From: Chryseobacterium culicis
GTDB taxonomy: Bacteria > Bacteroidota > Bacteroidia > Flavobacteriales > Weeksellaceae
Assembly (NCBI RefSeq): GCF_900108365.1
Contig: NZ_FNWQ01000002.1
Location: 682,001 to 746,000, forward strand
Direction of reading: 5' to 3'
Length of the DNA: 64,000 bases
Made by a program: the position numbers and the translations under genes. The notes under the pieces were generated by a model. It was given only the letters and a program-made list of their open reading frames with translations. It was not told where the DNA came from and did no database searches. Below, piece by piece: positions 1-8,204 of the stretch (its first letter is position 1; every line of letters starts with the position of its first letter).

Positions 1-486
1 GCAAGAGCAAAAGAAAGAATATTCTCCGTTCGTGATGAATTCGGGCAGTGGGATCCTAAGCTTCAGCGGCCTGAGCTTTGGAATATTTTCAACGGAAAAA
101 TTCACAAAGGAGAAAATGTGAGAGTATTCCCGATAAGCAACTGGACAGAGCTTGACATATGGAATTATATCCGAAGAGAGAAAATTGCGCTCCCCTCCAT
201 TTATTTCTCTCATGAAAGAGAAGTAATCGACTTTAACGGACAGTGGCTTGCCAATTCCTCCCATGTAGTCTTAGATCCGGAAGATATTATTACCACCAGG
301 AAAATCCGGTACCGAACCGTAGGTGACATGACCTGCACAGCAGCCGTAGAATCCAATGCCACAACAATAGATGCCGTAATCGAAGAAATTGTAGCAACCA
401 GAATATCAGAACGCGGCGAGACCAGAATAGACGACAGGGTAACAGAAGCCGCGATGGAAGACCGGAAAAAAGGAGGATACTTTTAG
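1..486 (+). CDS. cysD: Sulfate adenylyltransferase subunit 2 (5' truncated by window edge)
   Basis: This is the C-terminal 161 residues of CysD, the PAPS-reductase-like catalytic subunit that makes adenosine 5'-phosphosulfate from ATP and sulfate together with the CysN GTPase. The frame is open from base 1, so the true start lies upstream of the window. Segments typical of CysD are visible: ARAKERIFSVRDEFGQWDP at the start, then FPISNWTELDIWNYI, and a C-terminal KKGGYF. cysN follows after 106 bases, and the operon continues through cysI. A GTG at 118 could look like a start but is internal, because the upstream codons are conserved CysD sequence. Confidence 0.95.
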   Translation, partial: ARAKERIFSVRDEFGQWDPKLQRPELWNIFNGKIHKGENVRVFPISNWTELDIWNYIRREKIALPSIYFSHEREVIDFNGQWLANSSHVVLDPEDIITTRKIRYRTVGDMTCTAAVESNATTIDAVIEEIVATRISERGETRIDDRVTEAAMEDRKKGGYF

Positions 487-592
487 ATAAGCAATCAGCG
501 ATGAATAATAAGTAGTAGAAAAACAACTTTTACTTCTTAAACAGCACAATATTACTCATTGCCCATTACTCATTATTTATAATTACAATCGA

Positions 593-1831
593 ATGGACAT
601 ATTAAGATTTATAACAGCAGGAAGCGTAGATGACGGTAAAAGTACCCTTATCGGCAGGCTGCTTTACGATAGCAAAAGTATTTTGCAGGACCAGTTGGAA
701 GTCCTTGAAAAGCATTCAAAAAATAAAAACGAAGACGGAGTAGATCTCGCCCTTTTAACAGACGGTCTGCGTGCAGAAAGAGAGCAGGGGATTACCATAG
801 ATGTTGCTTACCGCTACTTCTCAACAGCAAAAAGAAAATTTATCATTGCTGATGCTCCCGGGCATGTGCAGTATACCCGTAATATGATCACAGGAGCATC
901 CAACTCAGATCTGATGGTTATTCTGATTGATGCCCGAAAAGGAGTAATCGAGCAAACCAGAAGACATTCCATCATCGCTTCTTTATTACAGTTGAAAAAG
1001 GTTGCTGTAGCCATTAATAAAATGGATATGGTAGATTATTCCGAAGAAGTTTTTGAAAACATTAAATCAGAATATTCGAAAATTGCAGAAAATCTGGGTT
1101 TGAATGACGTAAGTTACTTTCCGATCTCTGCATTAAAAGGAGATAATATCGTCTCAAAATCTTCAAGAACAGACTGGTACGCAGGGAATTCTCTTCTGGA
1201 ATACCTTGAAGAAGTAACAATCAATGAAGAAAAAAATAACGGAAACCGCTTTCAGGTACAGTACGTAATCCGTCCTCAAACTGATGAACTGCATGATTAC
1301 AGAGGATATGCCGGACAAATATTAAGCGGAAAATTCAAAAAAGGCGATAAAATCCACGTTCTTCCAGCAGATCTGGTTACTGAAATTACCAAAATTGAGA
1401 TTAATGGTATAGAGAAGGAAGAAGCCTTTGAGGGACAGCCTGCCGTTATTCACCTTGATCATGATTTAGATATCAGCCGGGGAGATATTTTTGTTACGGA
1501 AGAACAAATTCCGGCGGTGGAAAAAGATCTTGAAATTTTGTTATGCTGGCTGGATCAGAAACCGCTGCAGCCAGGCAATAAATACCTTTTGCAGCAAAAC
1601 AGCAGACTGGTAAAAGCAGTGGTAAAAGAGGTAGACTACAAGATCAACGTCAATACCCTTGTCAGAGAACAGGTGGATGGAGAAATTAAACTGAATGAAA
1701 TTGTAAAAGTTACCCTCCGTACGGCACAGCCGCTGGTGTATGACAGCTTTACCCATAATAAAACAACGGGCTCGGCTATTTTGGTGGATGAAACGTCCAA
1801 TTCAACGGTAGCGGCCTGTATAATTCAATAA
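593..1831 (+). CDS. cysN: Sulfate adenylyltransferase subunit 1 (GTPase)
   Basis: CysN is the regulatory GTPase of ATP sulfurylase and couples GTP hydrolysis to APS formation with CysD. The 412-residue protein has the elongation-factor-like G motifs: GSVDDGKST (P-loop, residues 10-18), DAPGH (G3, near residue 88) and NKMD (G4, near residue 143), followed by beta-barrel domains II and III. It ends without the APS-kinase (CysC) domain that is fused to CysN in some bacteria, so APS is probably reduced directly or phosphorylated by a separate enzyme. The ATG at 593 has no Shine-Dalgarno sequence, as usual in this phylum. cysE starts 4 bases after the stop. Confidence 0.96.
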   Translation: MDILRFITAGSVDDGKSTLIGRLLYDSKSILQDQLEVLEKHSKNKNEDGVDLALLTDGLRAEREQGITIDVAYRYFSTAKRKFIIADAPGHVQYTRNMITGASNSDLMVILIDARKGVIEQTRRHSIIASLLQLKKVAVAINKMDMVDYSEEVFENIKSEYSKIAENLGLNDVSYFPISALKGDNIVSKSSRTDWYAGNSLLEYLEEVTINEEKNNGNRFQVQYVIRPQTDELHDYRGYAGQILSGKFKKGDKIHVLPADLVTEITKIEINGIEKEEAFEGQPAVIHLDHDLDISRGDIFVTEEQIPAVEKDLEILLCWLDQKPLQPGNKYLLQQNSRLVKAVVKEVDYKINVNTLVREQVDGEIKLNEIVKVTLRTAQPLVYDSFTHNKTTGSAILVDETSNSTVAACIIQ

Positions 1832-1835
1832 AACA

Positions 1836-2666
1836 ATGGCAATTTCCGATCAATTAATACAAAGAATTCATCAGACCAAACAAAATAATAGTCATGGATT
1901 CTTTGATAAAATAAAGACCAAAAAATGGGTAAAGGATCTGTATGAAACACTTTTCCTGCCTCAGAATGACAATACGGAAGATCAGCTGAAACGAAATTTT
2001 GAAACCCTGCAGGAAACACTTTCAGAACTTATCAATACGGTCACAGGAGATCAAATCCTTGCTCAGCAGCAGGCCGGAAATTTTTTTGAAGCTTTACCGG
2101 AATTATACAGCCTGCTGGTTCTCGATGCTACATCTATTGTAGAGTTTGATCCTGCTGCTGATTCTCTGGAAGAAGTGTACCTGGCATATCCGGGCTTTTT
2201 TGCCACATATGTTTACCGTATTTCGCATCAGCTCTGGAGTCAGGAATTGAAGATTTTACCGCGTGTCATTTCAGAATACGCCCATAGTAAAACCGGAATT
2301 GATATTCATCCGGGAGCAACGATAGGAAAGTCTTTCTTTATTGATCATGGAACAGGAATAGTGATCGGAGAAACAACCATTATCGGAAACAATGTCAAAA
2401 TCTATCAGGGAGTCACCCTCGGAGCTTTGAATGTTTCCAAAGAAAAAGCCCATCAGAAAAGGCATCCCAATATAGAAGATGATGTGATTATCTATTCGGG
2501 AGCAACCATTCTGGGCGGGCAGACCACTATCGGAAGAGAAAGCATTATAGGAGGAAATGTATGGATTACACAGGATGTTCCTGCAAATTCTCTGGTTTAC
2601 CATAAAAGCGAAATAAAAATAAAGGATAACAGTTCCTTACCGGAATCATTAACCTTTGTCATCTAA
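1836..2666 (+). CDS. cysE: Serine O-acetyltransferase
   Basis: This enzyme acetylates L-serine with acetyl-CoA to give O-acetylserine, the carbon acceptor for sulfide. The 276-residue protein has an N-terminal helical domain and a C-terminal left-handed beta-helix made of hexapeptide repeats (for example IHPGATIGKSFFIDHGTGIV and VIGETTIIGNNVKIYQGVTLG). The catalytic His lies in the DHGTG segment (about residue 169). It is longer at the N terminus than the short Bacillus-type enzyme and resembles the EpsC/CysE form common in Bacteroidota. It sits 4 bases after cysN and 27 bases before cysK, so the three are very likely cotranscribed. Confidence 0.94.
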   Translation: MAISDQLIQRIHQTKQNNSHGFFDKIKTKKWVKDLYETLFLPQNDNTEDQLKRNFETLQETLSELINTVTGDQILAQQQAGNFFEALPELYSLLVLDATSIVEFDPAADSLEEVYLAYPGFFATYVYRISHQLWSQELKILPRVISEYAHSKTGIDIHPGATIGKSFFIDHGTGIVIGETTIIGNNVKIYQGVTLGALNVSKEKAHQKRHPNIEDDVIIYSGATILGGQTTIGRESIIGGNVWITQDVPANSLVYHKSEIKIKDNSSLPESLTFVI

Positions 2667-2693
2667 AAAAACAAAAATAAAAAGTACATTGAT

Positions 2694-3605
2694 ATGAAAT
2701 TTCAGAATGCATTAGAAACGATTGGGAATACGCCCGTCGTAAAAATTAATAAGCTCTTCGGTTCAGATCATGAAATCTGGATCAAACTTGAGAAAAACAA
2801 TCCTGGCGGCAGCATTAAAGACAGAATCGGATTGGCCATGATTGAAGATGCAGAAGCCAAAGGATTATTACATAAAGACAGCGTCATTATAGAGCCTACA
2901 AGCGGAAATACGGGAATAGGACTTGCTTTGACAGCCGCTGTAAAAGGATACAAACTCATCCTTGTTATGCCGGAAAGCATGAGTATAGAACGCCGTAAAA
3001 TTATGGAAGCTTACGGTGCTGAATTTGTGCTTACTCCAAGAGAAAAAGGAATGAAAGGCGCTATTGAAAAAGCTAATGAATTGGCTGAAGAAACTGCCAA
3101 TTCATGGATTCCGAGACAGTTTGACAATCCTGCCAATGTAAAAGTACATATAGAAACCACCGCTCAGGAAATTTTAAAAGACTTTCCGGACGGACTCGAT
3201 TATATCATTACAGGAGTAGGAACCGGAGGACACATTACCGGAATCGCAAAAACGGTAAAAGAAAAATATCCTGATGTAAAGGTATTTGCTGTAGAACCCG
3301 AACTATCCCCCGTACTAAGCGGAGGAAGCCCTGCACCGCATCCGTTACAGGGATTGGGAGCCGGGTTTGTGCCTTCTATCCTGGATATTACCCTTTTAGA
3401 TGGAGTGATTACAGTAGGCAAGGAGGAAGCTTATGAATACGCTGTTAATGCCGCTAAAAAAGAAGGACTTTTTGTAGGGGTATCTACAGGAGCCGCTTTA
3501 GCAGCCATCGCCAAACAATTACCGGAAATACCGCCAAACGCTAAAATCCTTACCATTAATTATGATACCGGAGAAAGATACCTTTCTGTAGAAGGACTCT
3601 TCTAA
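2694..3605 (+). CDS. cysK: Cysteine synthase (O-acetylserine sulfhydrylase)
   Basis: This PLP enzyme replaces the acetyl group of O-acetylserine with sulfide to make cysteine. The PLP-binding lysine is K42 in NPGGSIKDR. The asparagine loop [10 protein letters not shown] and the glycine-rich phosphate-binding loop [11 protein letters not shown] are intact. The length of 303 residues fits the CysK/CysM family. CysK and CysM cannot be told apart with certainty by eye, and CysK is preferred because of the adjacent cysE. It lies between cysE and cobA with short gaps. Confidence 0.94.
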   Translation: MKFQNALETIGNTPVVKINKLFGSDHEIWIKLEKNNPGGSIKDRIGLAMIEDAEAKGLLHKDSVIIEPTSGNTGIGLALTAAVKGYKLILVMPESMSIERRKIMEAYGAEFVLTPREKGMKGAIEKANELAEETANSWIPRQFDNPANVKVHIETTAQEILKDFPDGLDYIITGVGTGGHITGIAKTVKEKYPDVKVFAVEPELSPVLSGGSPAPHPLQGLGAGFVPSILDITLLDGVITVGKEEAYEYAVNAAKKEGLFVGVSTGAALAAIAKQLPEIPPNAKILTINYDTGERYLSVEGLF

Positions 3606-3628
3606 ATCCTTAATTAACACCTACTTCA

Positions 3629-4474
3629 ATGAAAACAAATATAAAATCACCAAAGGTCTACCTTATCGGTGCAGGGCCCGGCAATCCTGACCTCATCACT
3701 GTAAAAGCAGTAAAAGCTATCGCAGAAGCAGACGTCATTTTATGCGACCGTCTTGTAAGCCCGGAAATTCTGGAAACCTACGTTAATGAAAACACAGAAA
3801 TCATTTATGTAGGAAAAGAATGCAGCAAAAATGCTTCCACCCCTCAGTCTCATATCAATGCTTTATTGGTGGAGTATGCCCGTCAGAATAAAACTATTGT
3901 AAGATTGAAAGGAGGAGACGTTTCCATATTTTCCAATATTCTGGATGAGTTGCAGGCTTTAAAACAAAATCATATTCCTTACGAAATTATTCCGGGAATT
4001 ACAGCCGCTTTAGGGGCTGCAGCCTTTGCAGGAATGCCTTTAACAGCAAGAGGATATTCCACATCCGTCCGTTTTCTGACTTATTATAAATCAGAGATCG
4101 TAAGTGAGGAATACTGGAAAGAACTTGCCCAGACTGATGATACCCTTGTTTTCTATATGTCTAAAGGAAATCTTACCCCACTTGTTGAAAAGCTGAAAGA
4201 ACTTCAGATCTCGAGTGATAAAAAAATTGCAGTCATTGAACAGGCTACAACCCCTTTCCAAAAGGTATATACCTCATCCTTTGATGATTTTAATGAAAAA
4301 TTCGGAGATAAAAACTTTGCATCCCCATCATTGGTAGTGGTGGGTAAAGTTGTGAACCTCCATGAAGAATTTTCATGGCTCAAAAATGCTGAGCAGGAAG
4401 GTCTTTATTTCAAATCAGTAGAAAACGGAAGTCTCATCCCAACCACTCAAAATTTCTTTGAATATGCTGTCTGA
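3629..4474 (+). CDS. cobA: Uroporphyrinogen-III C-methyltransferase
   Basis: The enzyme methylates uroporphyrinogen III twice with SAM to give precorrin-2, the first step from the tetrapyrrole pathway towards siroheme, which is the cofactor of the sulfite reductase encoded downstream. It has the SAM-methyltransferase motifs VYLIGAGPGNPDLIT (about residues 10-24), RLKGGD (about 92) and the GIT-AA loop with PLTARGYS. At 281 residues it is the single-domain form. The dehydrogenase/ferrochelatase part found in enterobacterial CysG is encoded separately at 11087. The 3' end overlaps the cysJ start by 11 bases, which suggests translational coupling. Confidence 0.93.
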   Translation: MKTNIKSPKVYLIGAGPGNPDLITVKAVKAIAEADVILCDRLVSPEILETYVNENTEIIYVGKECSKNASTPQSHINALLVEYARQNKTIVRLKGGDVSIFSNILDELQALKQNHIPYEIIPGITAALGAAAFAGMPLTARGYSTSVRFLTYYKSEIVSEEYWKELAQTDDTLVFYMSKGNLTPLVEKLKELQISSDKKIAVIEQATTPFQKVYTSSFDDFNEKFGDKNFASPSLVVVGKVVNLHEEFSWLKNAEQEGLYFKSVENGSLIPTTQNFFEYAV

Positions 4475-6176
4475 AACTAAATTAAACGTACTAAAACAAA
4501 TATCCGCAGATCTCTCCAGAGAAGAAGCCATCTGGGCCAGTGGATATCTGGCCGGAATTGCAGGAGGATCGTCACTCACAGCCGTTCTGCCGCCACAGGA
4601 AACGAGTAGTACTACACAGAATGCGGTAAAAAAAATAACGCTGGCATACGGTACGGAAACCGGAAACAGTAAAAAACTCGCTACAGCCCTTGCAGGTATC
4701 GTGAAGAAAAAAGGACTTCAGGTAAAACTGGCAGACCTTTCCCAATACAAGCCTAAAGATTTGGTTAAAGAAGAGTTCTTCTTTGTAGTCATCAGCACTC
4801 AGGGAGAAGGCGAACCGCCAGCCCTTGCCAAAAAGTTCTACGATTATATTTATGAAAATGAAATAAATCTCAGCGGACTAAAATATGGGGTATTGGCTTT
4901 GGGAGATACCAGCTATCCTTTATTCTGCCAAACCGGAGAAGATGTAGATTCGCGTTTTGAAATATTGGGTGCTCAGCGTATTATTCCATTAAAAAAATGT
5001 GATATTGATTACGAGCAGGAAGCTTCTCATTGGATAGAGCATGTATTAGACACTGTCAATAAAAATGCTGGTCAGAGTACAAAAAACACTTCAGCTCCAA
5101 AGGCTTCTACCGGAAGAAAGAAATATCTGGGAAAAGTTTCAGCCATCATCAATCTAAATGATATTACGTCTGAAAAAGAAACTTACCATATTGAAATTGA
5201 AACCGAAGAAGCGCTTGCCTACCAACCTGGTGCCGCTTTGGGAGTGATTCCATTCAATTCAAAGGAAGTAGTTCATGAAATTATTGCTCTCACAGGAATT
5301 GATCCAAAGAAACAGGTAGAAACAACAAAAATTACAGATGCTGTAGAAGAACTTCTGCACAAGCATCTTAATATCAGTTATCTCCTTAAATCCGTGGTGG
5401 CTCAATATGCAAAAATAACGGGACATTCCATCCCGGAAGTAAGATTAAGCCTTCTTGATCTGCTTAGGATTTATCCGGTAAAAAATGCAGATGAGTTTGA
5501 AGACATCATTCAGATATTGACAGCGCAAGCCCCACGTCTTTACTCAATATCTTCCTCTGTGGAAGCTCATGGTGATACGGATATTCATATTACTGTTGCC
5601 AAATCAGAATTCTTTATTGATCATCAGAAACACAACGGATTATGCAGTGGTTTTCTAAGCGAATTCAAAGAAGGAGAAGAAATAGAATTTTATATTCAGG
5701 AGGCGGGACATTTCAAACTTCCGGAAGCAAATAAAGATATCATCATGGTCGGTCCGGGAACAGGAATAGCACCTTTCAGATCATTTCTTTGGGAACGTGA
5801 TGCTACAGGTGCAGCAGGAAGAAACTGGCTTTTTTTCGGCGACAGAAACTTTGTATCAGACTTTCTTTACCAGGCAGAACTTCAGGATTTTCTTAAAACT
5901 GGCAGCTTAACACATTTAGATCTTGCTTTTTCAAGAGATACCGCTGAGAAAGTATATGTTCAGCACAGGCTGGAAGAAAAAGCTCAGGAAGTATTTTACT
6001 GGCTGGAAGGCGGAGCATCGGTGTACGTATGCGGAGCCAAAGAACCCATGGCTTATGATGTAGAACAAACACTTCTTACCATTATTCAGAATGAAGGAAA
6101 ACGCAGCAGAGAAGACGCCGTGCTGTATCTGGAAGATATGGAGATGAGCGGCAGATATGCTAAAGATGTGTATTAA
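4464..6176 (+). CDS. cysJ: Sulfite reductase flavoprotein (NADPH, FMN/FAD) subunit
   Basis: CysJ passes electrons from NADPH through FAD and FMN to the sulfite reductase hemoprotein. Visible parts in order are a short N-terminal helix region, a flavodoxin domain (YGTETGNSKKLA, about residues 65-76), a ferredoxin-reductase-like FAD domain with RLYSISSS, and an NADPH domain with GPGTGIAPFRSFLWER. The C terminus is SGRYAKDVY. The ATG at 4464 is preferred over an in-frame TTG two codons earlier; it gives 570 residues. The gene overlaps cobA by 11 bases and is followed 32 bases later by cysI. Confidence 0.94.
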   Translation: MLSETKLNVLKQISADLSREEAIWASGYLAGIAGGSSLTAVLPPQETSSTTQNAVKKITLAYGTETGNSKKLATALAGIVKKKGLQVKLADLSQYKPKDLVKEEFFFVVISTQGEGEPPALAKKFYDYIYENEINLSGLKYGVLALGDTSYPLFCQTGEDVDSRFEILGAQRIIPLKKCDIDYEQEASHWIEHVLDTVNKNAGQSTKNTSAPKASTGRKKYLGKVSAIINLNDITSEKETYHIEIETEEALAYQPGAALGVIPFNSKEVVHEIIALTGIDPKKQVETTKITDAVEELLHKHLNISYLLKSVVAQYAKITGHSIPEVRLSLLDLLRIYPVKNADEFEDIIQILTAQAPRLYSISSSVEAHGDTDIHITVAKSEFFIDHQKHNGLCSGFLSEFKEGEEIEFYIQEAGHFKLPEANKDIIMVGPGTGIAPFRSFLWERDATGAAGRNWLFFGDRNFVSDFLYQAELQDFLKTGSLTHLDLAFSRDTAEKVYVQHRLEEKAQEVFYWLEGGASVYVCGAKEPMAYDVEQTLLTIIQNEGKRSREDAVLYLEDMEMSGRYAKDVY

Positions 6177-6208
6177 AGAAGTATTCGTAAAAATTAAAGA
6201 AAACAGTT

Positions 6209-7885
6209 ATGAACAATGATAAAGAAAACCTTTCACCGGTAGAAAGGATCAAAACCAGCAGCAACGGGCTCAGAGGATCTTTAAAAGAGAGCCTTGCTGA
6301 TCAATTTACCGGAGCCATAAGGGAAGATGACCAGACTCTGATCAAATTTCACGGAATGTACCAACAGGACGACAGAGACCGAAGGGAAGAGCGTGTCTCC
6401 AAAAAACTGGAATGGCTGTATTCTTACATGATCAGATTAAGGCTTCCCGGCGGCTTTTTAACTCCTGAACAATGGGTAGGACTGAATGAAACAGCAGAGG
6501 ATCATTCTACGGGCACCATTAAAGTAACGACAAGACAGACCATTCAGCTCCACGGTATCTTAAAATCTCATTTAAGACCTACCATTCAGAGCTTCAACCT
6601 GAAGCATCTGGATTCTATAGCGGCCTGTGGAGATGTTAACAGAAATGTAACCTGTACTGCCAATCCTTCGGAATCGCCTTTGCAGCAGGAAGCTTATGAA
6701 CTGGCAGGTAAAATCAGCGAAATGTGCCTTCCTAAAACCAAAGCTTACTATGACATCTGGATTGATGACGAACTTCTGGTAGACCGTAAAGCCGAAGAGG
6801 ATCCATTGTATCAGGACAGATACCTTCCAAGAAAACTGAAAATAGGAATAGCTGTTCCGCCCAATAATGATGTGGACGTCTTCATTAATGATATTGCCCT
6901 GATCGCAATTATCGAAAATGATAAAATTGTAGGGTACAATATCGCTGCAGGAGGTGGATTAGGAGCCACTCATGGAAATGAAGCCACTTACGCCCGTCTT
7001 GCATCCATCCTTGGATTTGTGGATACCGAAGAAAAAGTATTAAAAGCAGTCTACGAAATCATCACCGTACAAAGAGACTTCGGAAACAGAAGCGACCGAA
7101 AATTATCAAGATTAAAATACACGATTGATAAATTGGGTATCGACCAGTACAGAACAGAAGTAGAAAAAAGAACAGGATTCAGCTTTGAACCTGCCAGGGA
7201 ATTTAAGTTTGAACAGAGAAAAGACCGTTATGGCTGGATTCAGAATCATGAAGGAAAGTGGTTCTATACGGTATTTGTAGAGCACGGAAGAATCCTTAAC
7301 ACCGCAGAATATCCTTTAAAATCAGGATTATTAAAAATCGCACAGACGGGTAAAGCCAATTTCCGATTTACCTGCAACCAGAACCTTATTCTGGCTGATA
7401 TTGAGGAAAAAGATAAACCTGAAATTGAAAATATTTTAAAAGAACACGGAATTTCAGAGTATACCCATGGAGCAAGTGCCTTACGTAAAAACTCTGTTGC
7501 CTGCGTGGCCCTGAACACCTGTTCGCTGGCTTTGGCGGAAGCACAGCGTTATTTACCTTCTTTGGTGACTAAAATAGAACCTATTCTTGAAAAATATGGA
7601 CTGCTGGAAGAAGATATTACCATCCGTATGACCGGCTGTCCAAACGGCTGCGGAAGATCTCCCAATGCTGAAATCGGATTTGTGGGCACCGCTTATGGGA
7701 AATATAATCTTCACATCGGTGGAGACCGCTTAGGAATGCGACTGAATACAAAATTTAAAGAAAACATTGGCGAAGAAGAAATTCTGACCACGCTGGATGA
7801 GCTTTTCGGAATATATGTACAGAAAAGACTTGCAGAAGAAACATTTGGTGATTTTTCATACCGTTATTTACACACCTTAAATTAA
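6209..7885 (+). CDS. cysI: Sulfite reductase hemoprotein (beta) subunit
   Basis: CysI reduces sulfite to sulfide by six electrons using a coupled siroheme and 4Fe-4S cluster. The cluster ligands are seen as C-x5-C in ACVALNTC and C-x3-C in TGCPNGCGRS near the C-terminal part. Both duplicated ferredoxin-like halves are present, and the length of 558 residues matches the family. The product sulfide feeds CysK. Four bases after the stop codon a 27-codon ORF with a Cys-rich end begins (7890-7973). Confidence 0.95.
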   Translation: MNNDKENLSPVERIKTSSNGLRGSLKESLADQFTGAIREDDQTLIKFHGMYQQDDRDRREERVSKKLEWLYSYMIRLRLPGGFLTPEQWVGLNETAEDHSTGTIKVTTRQTIQLHGILKSHLRPTIQSFNLKHLDSIAACGDVNRNVTCTANPSESPLQQEAYELAGKISEMCLPKTKAYYDIWIDDELLVDRKAEEDPLYQDRYLPRKLKIGIAVPPNNDVDVFINDIALIAIIENDKIVGYNIAAGGGLGATHGNEATYARLASILGFVDTEEKVLKAVYEIITVQRDFGNRSDRKLSRLKYTIDKLGIDQYRTEVEKRTGFSFEPAREFKFEQRKDRYGWIQNHEGKWFYTVFVEHGRILNTAEYPLKSGLLKIAQTGKANFRFTCNQNLILADIEEKDKPEIENILKEHGISEYTHGASALRKNSVACVALNTCSLALAEAQRYLPSLVTKIEPILEKYGLLEEDITIRMTGCPNGCGRSPNAEIGFVGTAYGKYNLHIGGDRLGMRLNTKFKENIGEEEILTTLDELFGIYVQKRLAEETFGDFSYRYLHTLN

Positions 7886-7889
7886 TTAT

Positions 7890-7973
7890 ATGGCTAATTT
7901 TCATGATGATCTGAAAAAAAACAAAAAAACTCAACCACTTCTTTTAGGCAGACGAATGTGTATGTGTTGTTGA
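7890..7973 (+). CDS. Putative Cys-rich leader-type peptide (27 residues)
   Basis: An ATG 4 bases after the cysI stop opens a 27-codon frame rich in Lys and Arg, ending GRRMCMCC followed by TGA. Three of the last four residues are cysteine, encoded by TGT codons just before the stop. This is the layout expected of an amino-acid-responsive leader peptide, in which ribosomes stall when cysteinyl-tRNA is short. The next gene is the TonB receptor at 8205, about 230 bases further on. No T-rich terminator was recognised between them, so a regulatory mechanism is only inferred. It could also be a chance ORF. Confidence 0.5.
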   Translation: MANFHDDLKKNKKTQPLLLGRRMCMCC

Positions 7974-8049
7974 TTCTTAAAATAACAATACAAACAAAGC
8001 TGTTTGAAGTTTTTAAATCATGGAAGTCAGCAATACTATTAATGGCTTA

Positions 8050-8106
8050 AACCACCCCGTCAAAAATTCTTTGAATTTTCGCCACCCCTCCAAAAGAGGG
8101 GAATTC
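8050..8106. repeat. REP-like dispersed palindromic element, copy 1
   Basis: This short intergenic element begins ACCACCCCGTCAAAAATTC. It holds two stem-loops: AAAATTC-TTT-GAATTTT (8063-8079) and CCCCTC-CAAAA-GAGGGG (8085-8101). A degraded second copy with the same opening lies at 14437-14470. The structure and intergenic position suggest a REP/BIME-like repeat. It separates cysI and the mini-ORF from the TonB receptor gene. Confidence 0.65.
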
Positions 8107-8204
8107 TAAGCCCTCCAATTGTAATATTAACTAATATAGAAGACTTTCATCATAGAAGTAAAAAATTCAGACAGCTTCATTCTCAACCTAAAAAATGAAG
8201 CAAA

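Noticed and set aside
2271..2603. Minus-strand 110-residue frame inside cysE
   Set aside because: Shadow of the hexapeptide repeat region of cysE.
4458..4463. TTG start for cysJ two codons before the ATG
   Set aside because: An ATG is available at 4464 and no conserved residues are gained by the extra codons.
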